Assembly: GCA_964525365.1 (NCBI GenBank)
Contig: CAZGGW010000017.1
Location: 1-15,938, forward strand
Origin: CAZGGW01 sp964525365
GTDB lineage: Bacteria > Bacillota_I > Bacilli_A > RF39 > UBA660
Direction of reading: 5' to 3'
Length of the DNA stretch: 15,938 nt
Position numbers and translations under genes: made by a program. Below the pieces are notes generated by a model. That model did no database searches. It was not told where the DNA came from and saw only the letters and a list, made by a program, of their open reading frames with translations. Of the stretch, positions 8,128 to 13,902 are shown piece by piece; position 1 is the first letter of the stretch, and each line of letters begins with the position of its first letter.

Positions 8128-8220
8128 TTAGTTGCAATGACATGTGCCAACCGCCATGCAAGTTTGTGAATTATTTGTCTTCACTACTGTTATAGTTGGT
8201 TTTACACTATTTTTTTTCAT
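8128..8220 (-). CDS. Cys-rich RiPP precursor peptide (30 aa)
   Basis: A 30-codon gene running from ATG at 8218-8220 to TAA at 8128-8130. It has a textbook AGGAGG (8228-8233) seven bases before the start and a promoter upstream. The peptide has a Lys/Asn/Thr/Val-rich leader of about 19 residues, starting MKKNSVKP, and a C-terminal core TCMAVGTCHCN with Cys21, Cys27 and Cys29. The small size, leader/core layout, cysteines at the tail, and position directly before a radical SAM/SPASM maturase with an RRE-like domain are all typical of sactipeptide or ranthipeptide precursors. I do not recognise the precursor family. The core is too short and too poor in glycine doublets for the known subtilosin, thuricin, SCIFF or ruminococcin groups. 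Cross-links from Cys to upstream residues, or Cys-Cys chemistry, are possible. Confidence 0.85.
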   Translation of the reverse strand: MKKNSVKPTITVVKTNNSQTCMAVGTCHCN

Positions 8221-8243
8221 TTGCCATCCTCCTCTTATATGTA

Positions 8244-8263
8244 AAACTTTTTTTCAAAAGTTT
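8244..8263 (-). promoter_or_regulatory. 5'-UTR hairpin ahead of the precursor gene
   Basis: On the minus strand AAACTTTT and AAAAGTTT form an 8-bp stem around a GAAA tetraloop, ending 10 bases upstream of the AGGAGG site. It lies within the roughly 115-base leader of the operon mRNA. It may protect the 5' end or influence initiation. The stem is AT-rich and could be fortuitous. Confidence 0.4.
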
Positions 8264-8343
8264 CCATCAAGACAATCAACTATGCTAAAAATTATTATGA
8301 TATTACATTTTATAGGGATTTTTTTCTAACACGACTGTCAATT

Positions 8344-8371
8344 ATTATAAACTTTTTTTCTTGAAAGTCAA
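8344..8371 (-). promoter_or_regulatory. Sigma-A-type promoter of the RiPP operon
   Basis: On the minus strand TTGACT (8366-8371) and TATAAT (8344-8349) are separated by 16 bases, close to the housekeeping consensus. It lies about 125 bases before the precursor start and after the Nudix gene, which ends at 8418. It is the only good promoter ahead of the eight-gene run. Confidence 0.75.
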
Positions 8372-8397
8372 TAGTTTTATGCAAAAAGCCATTGACT
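8366..8397. promoter_or_regulatory. Inverted repeat overlapping the -35 box (operator candidate)
   Basis: AGTCAAT (8366-8372) and ATTGACT (8391-8397) are perfect 7-bp inverted repeats separated by 18 bases. One arm contains the -35 hexamer of the operon promoter. A dimeric repressor or activator site is possible. It could instead be a weak terminator hairpin for the Nudix gene, but no T-tract follows it on the minus strand. Confidence 0.35.
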
Positions 8398-8417
8398 ACA
8401 TCTTACGTTTCGAGATA

Positions 8418-8822
8418 CTATTTATTATTAATATCAACTTTAATTTCCTCTATAATATGTCCAATATTTCCTTCTCCAGCATATTTATTCATATCAAAGA
8501 AATTATCATTAATTGAAACCCATTCTAGTTTATTAACTTCTTCAATTAAATCCACTTTTTTATTTAAAATGCCATAATAAACTTCTAGTTCTTTATCCCA
8601 TTTTACATATGTTAAATTCATAAAATGGGATAATAATATATCACTTTCTTTTATATTAGTTTCTTCAAATAATTCTCTATACGCTTCTTTTAAGCCGTCT
8701 TCTTCTTCAATTTTACCACCAACTAAATTATACACTCCCATATATGGTTCTTTAGTTCTTTTACACATAAGAGTATTCTTCATATCTTTATCAAATATCA
8801 CTATAACATTCATTTTTTTCAT
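8418..8822 (-). CDS. Nudix (MutT-like) hydrolase
   Basis: A 134-residue Nudix domain protein. The Nudix box GX5EX7REUXEEXGU is at residues 35-57 (GGKIEEEDGL, then REL-F-EE-T-NI), with Asn in place of the last Gly. These enzymes hydrolyse nucleoside diphosphates linked to another group, such as oxidised NTPs or sugar nucleotides. Nothing here fixes the substrate. I start at the ATG at 8822 because GGAGGT lies seven bases upstream; the upstream in-frame TTG overlaps that site. It has its own extended -10 promoter and lies upstream of the RiPP promoter, so it is probably a neighbour rather than part of the RiPP operon. Confidence 0.9.
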   Translation of the reverse strand: MKKMNVIVIFDKDMKNTLMCKRTKEPYMGVYNLVGGKIEEEDGLKEAYRELFEETNIKESDILLSHFMNLTYVKWDKELEVYYGILNKKVDLIEEVNKLEWVSINDNFFDMNKYAGEGNIGHIIEEIKVDINNK

Positions 8823-8851
8823 TATAATTACCTCCAATACATTGTATATTA

Positions 8852-8861
8852 ATTATACCAC
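8852..8861 (-). promoter_or_regulatory. Extended -10 promoter for the Nudix gene
   Basis: On the minus strand TG-G-TATAAT forms an extended -10 element, with TATAAT at 8852-8857, about 30 bases before the Nudix start. The nearest -35-like hexamer, TTGATG, sits at a 20-base spacing, longer than ideal, so the extended -10 element would carry most of the activity. Confidence 0.45.
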
Positions 8862-8891
8862 AAGAAAAGACATTCTTCATCAAAATGCCTT
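8861..8891 (-). terminator. Probable terminator after the CotD-like gene
   Basis: On the minus strand AAGGCATT and AATGTCTT (one G-T pair) form an 8-bp stem with a 9-base loop at 8867-8891, followed by a T-rich tail. It lies about 50 bases after the CotD-like stop and overlaps the promoter region of the Nudix gene. Confidence 0.4.
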
Positions 8892-8939
8892 CTATTTCGT
8901 ACTTATTTATCTCTATTTTATTTAGTCTAACATAAAAGG

Positions 8940-9143
8940 TCACTCTTGTGGCACTTCATGACATATCGTTCTATGAATACATCTTTCTCTCATTGGTTCA
9001 TAAACTTGTGGCATTACTTTACCACACAAATTCATATTAGGACTCCCATTCATTTCATACTCAACATTTTGATTAGATGTAATATTCACTTCTTTAGCAC
9101 CTTCAACATTGTATCCTTGATACATTGCATAATCATTAGGCAT
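8940..9143 (-). CDS. Small CotD-like spore coat protein, probably C-terminally short
   Basis: A 67-residue protein starting MPNDYAMYQGYNVEGAK and ending EPMRERCIHRTICHEVPQE, then TGA. The segment VYEPMRERCIHRTICHEVP resembles the conserved core of CotD-like coat proteins of Bacillota. As I recall them, those continue past HEVP with a His/Cys-rich tail, and here the frame stops at once, so this may be a short paralogue. AGGAG precedes the ATG by nine bases. The upstream region carries a mother-cell sigma-type promoter, which independently fits a coat function. The family call rests on remembered motifs and is moderate. Confidence 0.5.
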   Translation of the reverse strand: MPNDYAMYQGYNVEGAKEVNITSNQNVEYEMNGSPNMNLCGKVMPQVYEPMRERCIHRTICHEVPQE

Positions 9144-9167
9144 TATTAGTCACTCCTTTTCAATTAT

Positions 9168-9195
9168 ATTGTATGAAAGTAACTAATAAGGGTAT
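9168..9195 (-). promoter_or_regulatory. Sigma-E/sigma-K-like sporulation promoter
   Basis: On the minus strand CATACAAT (9168-9175) matches the sigma-E -10 consensus CATACANT and also fits the sigma-K CATANNNTA form. An ATA triplet (9193-9195) lies 17 bases upstream, as expected for a sigma-E -35. An overlapping TATAAT could also serve a housekeeping promoter, but no -35 for it is apparent. Confidence 0.5.
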
Positions 9196-9209
9196 AGGTT
9201 TTTTTAATA

Positions 9210-10517
9210 TTAAAATGGCATTTGCATATTACCATTTTTAAATTTTTTCATCATTTCTTTCATTTGTTCAAATTGATTAAGTAATTGATTTACTTCTTGA
9301 ACTGTTGTTCCACTTCCTTTAGATATTCTGATCTTCCTAGAAGCTTTTAATACTTCGGGATGCATTCTTTCTTCTTCAGTCATAGAAAGTATTATTGCTT
9401 CAATTTTGCTTAATTTTTTAGGATCTATATTTACATTATTAAGTCCCATTTTAGAAGCACCAGGGATTAACTTAATTAAATTTTCTAGAGGTCCCATTCT
9501 TTTTATTTGTTTTAAACTAGATAAAAAGTCTTCCAAATCAAACTTTCCTTTTTGAAAGTTTTTAGCTGTCTTTTCAGCTTCTTCTTTGTCAATCGTTTCT
9601 TCCGTTTTTTCAATTATTGAAAGCAAATCACCCATACCAAGAATTCTAGAAGCAACTCTTTCTGGATCAAATTCACTTAATCCATCAAGTTTTTCAGAAT
9701 CTCCTATCAACTTTATTGGTAAATGCGTTAAATGTCTTAATGAAAGAGCAACTCCTCCTTTAGTATCTCCATCCATTTTAGTTAAAATACAACCAGTAAG
9801 TTTAAGTTTATCATTAAATCCATTTATAACATTAATTGCATCTTGACCCATCATAGCGTCTATTACTAGTAACACTTCATCTGGATTAAATTTATTTTGA
9901 ATATTAACTAGTTCATCCATTAATTCTTCATCTATTTGAAGTCTTCCTGCGGTATCTATTATAATATAATTATTATTATTTTCTCTAGCATAATTCAAAG
10001 CATTATCTACAATAGTTTCTACATTATTTTTTCCTTCCTCATAAACTGGAATACTCAAAGAAGCACCAATTTCTTTTAATTGATTAATAGCTGCAGGTCT
10101 ATAAATATCACATGCTACAAAAAGAGGATTTTTTTTATATTTTTTCCTTACTAAGTTTCCAAGTTTACCAGCAGTTGTGGTTTTACCACTTCCTTGAAGA
10201 CCAACTAACATTACTTTAGTCACTCCACTATTTACTATTAAAGGTTCTTTTTCTTTACCTAAAAGATCTACAAGCTCATCTTTTACTATTTTTACAAATA
10301 ATTCACCAGGTTTTATACTTTTTCTTACTTCCTCACCAAGTGCTTTTTCTTTAACATTATCTATAAATTCTTTTACTACACTTATATTTACATCAGCTTC
10401 TAACAAAGCCAAACGTATTTCACGAACCATATCTCCAATATTAGATTCGTTTATTACTCCATATCCTTTTATTTTACTTATTGCATTTTGTAATCTATCT
10501 CCTAAAGTTTCAAACAT
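9210..10517 (-). CDS. ffh: Signal recognition particle protein Ffh
   Basis: A 435-residue SRP54-type GTPase that binds 4.5S/scRNA and delivers ribosomes translating membrane and exported proteins to FtsY. The N domain (about 1-95) is followed by the G domain with GLQGSGKTTT (106-115), the DTAGR motif and TKMDGD. The C-terminal M domain from about 300 includes the LPGASKMG-like segment LIPGASKMG and the RKIRISKGSGTTVQEVNQLL RNA-binding/helical region, and ends in a Met-rich tail. Length and motifs are normal. An AGGGAG site lies a few bases before the ATG. The gene appears monocistronic, with no ylxM partner directly upstream, and uses a promoter that overlaps the terminator of the surface-protein gene. 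Confidence 0.97.
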   Translation of the reverse strand: MFETLGDRLQNAISKIKGYGVINESNIGDMVREIRLALLEADVNISVVKEFIDNVKEKALGEEVRKSIKPGELFVKIVKDELVDLLGKEKEPLIVNSGVTKVMLVGLQGSGKTTTAGKLGNLVRKKYKKNPLFVACDIYRPAAINQLKEIGASLSIPVYEEGKNNVETIVDNALNYARENNNNYIIIDTAGRLQIDEELMDELVNIQNKFNPDEVLLVIDAMMGQDAINVINGFNDKLKLTGCILTKMDGDTKGGVALSLRHLTHLPIKLIGDSEKLDGLSEFDPERVASRILGMGDLLSIIEKTEETIDKEEAEKTAKNFQKGKFDLEDFLSSLKQIKRMGPLENLIKLIPGASKMGLNNVNIDPKKLSKIEAIILSMTEEERMHPEVLKASRKIRISKGSGTTVQEVNQLLNQFEQMKEMMKKFKNGNMQMPF

Positions 10518-10541
10518 ATTTTATCTCCCTCTATTAAAATT

Positions 10542-10570
10542 ATTATATCAAGAAAAAAGTTCTATTTCTA
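10542..10570 (-). promoter_or_regulatory. Promoter of ffh
   Basis: On the minus strand TATAAT (10542-10547) lies 17 bases after a 4/6-match -35, TAGAAA (10565-10570), and about 25 bases before the ffh start. The -35 lies inside the preceding terminator hairpin. Confidence 0.5.
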
Positions 10571-10575
10571 GAACT
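10553..10575 (-). terminator. Rho-independent terminator after the surface-protein gene
   Basis: On the minus strand AGTTCTA and TAGAACT form a perfect 7-bp stem with a GAAA tetraloop, followed by six Ts in total. It lies 23 bases after the stop codon of the repeat protein. Confidence 0.85.
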
Positions 10576-10597
10576 CAATTTATATTTATATTAATAT

Positions 10598-13306
10598 TTA
10601 TTTTAATTGACGATTCTTTTTGGATTTTGATGTAAATATTATAACTCCTGCGATTAGAACAACAACAGCAATTCCACTGATATAAGCAATCCAATTAGTC
10701 TTATTTTCTTTAACATCAAGATTTAACTCACCAGACATCAACTGAATATTCATTTCAATGTTACTATTATTATCTTCATATCCGACAACCGAATTTTCTA
10801 TATTAGTTTTAGTCTCGTAGGCAACAGTAACCGTTTTCATTCCTACAATATTTTCATCTGGATCTTTTACAATTATAGTATGATCCCCTTCTGAAACTCC
10901 ATCAAATTCATAGTAACCATTTTCATCACTCATAGTTTTTATAGGATCACTATGCATTTCAATAATATAATTTACTAAAACTGTTCCATCTTTGGAAACC
11001 AATTTACCTTTGATAGTAGTTTTTTTAGTTGATAACCATTTAGCGTAAAGTTTTATATTTTTAAAATCCACAGCACAACCATCATCATCATATATTCTAC
11101 TTGCATTATTATATACATCTACTATACCAGTTCCTGAAACAGGATTTCTAAGTTTTTCATCATAATACCAGCCATTAAAAGTATACTTATCTTTTATTGC
11201 CAATGGAAGTCCGCTATTTTCATTAACAAAAAGAAGCTTCCCACCATTTAACTGATAATCTATAGCTAATTTGGCTTCATCTAATTCTTTACAAATTACA
11301 CCAGTTTTTATCCATTTTGCATATAATGAAATATCGCTTATCTTTTCCAAGCATCCGTTTTTAGTGTATCTTTTTTCACTTATTTTTTTTACATCTTCAG
11401 TATTTTTTAAACTCACTTCTTTTGTATAATCAATATCATAATACCAACCAGCAAATGTATATCCGGTCCTTTGAGGTACTAACAAATTCTCGTAATTATT
11501 GCAGTTATAACAAACTGGTTTTTCAATTATTTCTTCGTTAGAAAGAACATAACTTATTTTAAATGTTTTATCTGAAGTTAAAGTACTTACACAGCTATCA
11601 GATTCATTTACCCATTTTGCATAAAGTCTAATACTATTATAACCACTTACGCATCCATTTTTATCATACGTTTTTGTGACTTTAGTATTTAAACTACTAA
11701 TAGTTGAAGAAACAACCTCATTAGCAAAATTACTATCGTAATACCAACCGTCAAATACATAGCCTTCTCTTACTGGATATGGTATAAGTTGAGCCGTATC
11801 TGCCGAACAGTCAACACATGGATATAAGTTATTTATTGTGTTTCCTCCAGTAGTAAAGAATATTAGTGAGTAAAAATTGTTGATTTTAGGACATTTATTT
11901 ATAGTAATCGGATCTTCATTTTTTAACCATTTAGCATAAATCGTTACATCTTTATAACCAGTAATGCAATTGTTACTATCGTATATTGCACTAGCAAGTT
12001 TTACTATTTCTTTTGTATTATTACTTTCGATCTTTTTAGTTAATTTTTCATCTGAATACCATCCATCAAATGTATATCCACTTTTTTTCGGTATTGCAAG
12101 ACTCAAATAACTTTCCGCTACACAATTAACACAAACATAAGTATTACTTATTGTATTGCCTCCATTAGTTTTATATGTTAACTTAATATTATTGTTTGTA
12201 GATATTGAGCATCCGCTAGAAGAAGTAACCTTTTCCCATACAGCATAAACAGTAAGTGGCGCATATATACATTTTTCACCAGTATATGAGTCCGAATAAA
12301 CCATATGATTACTGCTTTCATAAATATTATACCAATTTGGATTTTTATAAATAAGATTTTCTATTTTTGAAGAATAAATACCATTGTTTGAATAATCTAC
12401 TAATAATGACCATCCTTTGAAAACATACCCACTTCTAACAGGAGTTGGTAATGAAAAATCAATATTTTGTGATTTATAATTGAAATCAATAGAATCAATA
12501 GCATTTCCTCCATTAGTTTTAAAAATTATTGGATACGTCCCATTATCATAAAGACATGATGAAGACTCTGTCGTCCATTTTGCATAAAGATTACGATTTT
12601 TATAACCGATTTTACAACCTTTAGAATCATATTTATCTAATTTTGTTATATTTTTCAAATCATCAGTTGTTTTTATGGTTAAACCTTTATTATAATACCA
12701 TCCATCAAATGTATATCCACTTCGATAAACTGATGGATACTTTACATTACATAAATTACAAAAATTGATACTATAATTACCCAAGTTAGTAGCATCGATT
12801 GTGTTGTAGGCAGTATTATTATCTATCTTACCTCCATTTGTGTAAAAATTCACTTTAAATTCATCCGAAACACTAACATTACAAGTCGTATCAGTCCAAA
12901 CCGCATATAATTCTACATAATTAGCATAATCGCATTCAATTCCAACACTTTGAGCGCAAGAAATACCTGATATCGTTGAGGCACTATTGATGCCTTTTAT
13001 TGAATCTTCTATTATTTCACTTCCATCTTTAAGTGCGGACCACCCCTTAAAACGATAACCACTTTTAGTAGGTCTAGGTAATTCAATAAAATTATTATCA
13101 TTATATCTTGAGGAAGAAATTTCACTTCCTCCCATTGAATTAAAAGATACAATTACATCAAGATAAGTTAATGTATTTGTGGAATTAATATCCACTGATA
13201 ACTCACCATTATTTGTAAGTCCAAAAGAAACATTAGACATAAAAATAAAAATTGATACTATAACAAGAATTGATATTCCAGTAAACAGAATCTTTTTTTT
13301 CTTCAT
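10598..13306 (-). CDS. Membrane-anchored surface protein with seven InlB-type (Listeria-Bacteroides) repeats
   Basis: A 902-residue exported protein. An N-terminal signal or TM segment spans about 5-30. Seven repeats of about 90-115 residues follow, ending near W137, W244, W357, W460, W565, W665 and W757. Each carries a Y-x-F-x-GW core and ends YAKW or YAVW, the signature of InlB B-repeats. Next comes a carboxypeptidase-regulatory-like beta domain (TTIKGKLVSKDGTVL through GYYEFDGVSEGDH, about 762-840), and then a C-terminal TM helix (about 872-891) with a KSKKNRQLK cytoplasmic tail. There is no LPXTG motif, so anchoring is by the helix. Several repeats contain CxxC pairs (183/186, 392/395, 497/500, 599/602) plus conserved single cysteines, suggesting disulfides. 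It has its own promoter and terminator. It is likely an adhesin or cell-surface protein; the ligand is unknown. Confidence 0.88.
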   Translation of the reverse strand: MKKKKILFTGISILVIVSIFIFMSNVSFGLTNNGELSVDINSTNTLTYLDVIVSFNSMGGSEISSSRYNDNNFIELPRPTKSGYRFKGWSALKDGSEIIEDSIKGINSASTISGISCAQSVGIECDYANYVELYAVWTDTTCNVSVSDEFKVNFYTNGGKIDNNTAYNTIDATNLGNYSINFCNLCNVKYPSVYRSGYTFDGWYYNKGLTIKTTDDLKNITKLDKYDSKGCKIGYKNRNLYAKWTTESSSCLYDNGTYPIIFKTNGGNAIDSIDFNYKSQNIDFSLPTPVRSGYVFKGWSLLVDYSNNGIYSSKIENLIYKNPNWYNIYESSNHMVYSDSYTGEKCIYAPLTVYAVWEKVTSSSGCSISTNNNIKLTYKTNGGNTISNTYVCVNCVAESYLSLAIPKKSGYTFDGWYSDEKLTKKIESNNTKEIVKLASAIYDSNNCITGYKDVTIYAKWLKNEDPITINKCPKINNFYSLIFFTTGGNTINNLYPCVDCSADTAQLIPYPVREGYVFDGWYYDSNFANEVVSSTISSLNTKVTKTYDKNGCVSGYNSIRLYAKWVNESDSCVSTLTSDKTFKISYVLSNEEIIEKPVCYNCNNYENLLVPQRTGYTFAGWYYDIDYTKEVSLKNTEDVKKISEKRYTKNGCLEKISDISLYAKWIKTGVICKELDEAKLAIDYQLNGGKLLFVNENSGLPLAIKDKYTFNGWYYDEKLRNPVSGTGIVDVYNNASRIYDDDGCAVDFKNIKLYAKWLSTKKTTIKGKLVSKDGTVLVNYIIEMHSDPIKTMSDENGYYEFDGVSEGDHTIIVKDPDENIVGMKTVTVAYETKTNIENSVVGYEDNNSNIEMNIQLMSGELNLDVKENKTNWIAYISGIAVVVLIAGVIIFTSKSKKNRQLK

Positions 13307-13333
13307 AAAATTTTCACTCTCCTATTTACGTAA

Positions 13334-13362
13334 ATGATACCATATATTTATATAAAAATCAA
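13334..13362 (-). promoter_or_regulatory. Promoter of the InlB-repeat surface protein
   Basis: On the minus strand TTGATT (13357-13362) and TATCAT (13334-13339, preceded by TGG as an extended -10) are separated by 17 bases. An AGGAGAG ribosome binding site lies between this and the ATG at 13306. The promoter lies directly after the rpoC terminator. Confidence 0.65.
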
Positions 13363-13370
13363 TATATTTC

Positions 13371-13410
13371 AAAAAAAAGTTATTACTAAAATTTAATTTA
13401 GTAATAACTT
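13371..13410 (-). terminator. Strong rho-independent terminator after rpoC
   Basis: On the minus strand AAGTTATTACTAAA (13397-13410) and its perfect complement (13377-13390) form a 14-bp stem with a 6-base loop, running into eight Ts. It begins a few bases after the rpoC stop codon and ends the rpoB-rpoC type transcription unit. Confidence 0.92.
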
Positions 13411-13417
13411 AATTCTT

Positions 13418-13902
13418 TTATTCAGTCAAAAACTTTTCTTCTAATACTTCGCTAGCATCATCACTTAAAAATTCTTTTTTAAGTTGAATTTCTATATCTG
13501 AGTATTCTTTTGCTCCAGTTCCAGCAGGAATTAATTTACCAATAATTACATTTTCTTTAAGTCCACGTAACATATCAGTTTTTCCTTTTACTGCTGCATC
13601 TGTTAAGATTCTTGTTGTTTCTTGGAAAGAAGCCGCAGATAAGAATGAATCGGTTTCCAACGATGCTTTTGTAATACCTAACAACACTGGCGTTCCAGTA
13701 GCTGGTACTTTTCCTTCAAGAATTATTGGCTTATTAATCTCAGCAAATTTACGAAGTGAAACAGATAATCCCGCAAGTAAATTTGTATCTCCTGGATCAA
13801 TAATTTTAATCTTTGAAATCATCCTATTTACTACAACCTCAACGTGCTTATCAGAAATATCAACACCCTGTGATTTGTAAACTTTTTGTACTTCTTTTAA
13901 TA
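13418..13902 (-). CDS. rpoC: RNA polymerase beta' C-terminal part, in a shifted frame relative to the rest of rpoC
   Basis: This frame encodes the normal end of beta'. It reads ILKEVQKVYKSQGVDISDKH, then RMISKIKIIDPGDTNLLAG, then FQETTRILTDAAVKGKTDMLRGLKENVIIGKLIPAGTG, and stops at 13418. The family region before it is in the other frame and ends at 13897. Compared with the usual VQEYILKEVQKVY junction, four bases of a TA-rich tract seem to be missing near 13900. An internal ATG at 13822 could give a 134-residue product, but it would lack the first part of this segment and no strong ribosome binding site precedes it. Since beta' is essential, the break is probably a sequence or assembly error, or a very recent mutation, and both entries belong to one gene. 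Confidence 0.85.

Noticed and set aside
8144..8329. Plus-strand frame with hydrophobic segments antisense to the precursor gene
   Set aside because: The minus strand here has a better-supported gene with promoter and AGGAGG site. The hydrophobic run is the complement of Lys/Asn codons.
8318..8340. Second promoter using TTGACA just after the first -10 box
   Set aside because: The nearest -10-like TATAAA lies about 21 bases away, too far for normal spacing, and no extended -10 element is present.
357..8371. Microcin C-like system (precursor ending in Asn, PLP enzyme and GNAT reminiscent of MccE)
   Set aside because: No MccB-like ThiF/E1 adenylating enzyme and no exporter are present, while radical SAM maturases are. 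The resemblance is limited to the terminal Asn and two broad enzyme families.
9144..9209. Terminator directly after ffh
   Set aside because: I found no convincing stem followed by a T-tract between ffh and the CotD-like gene.
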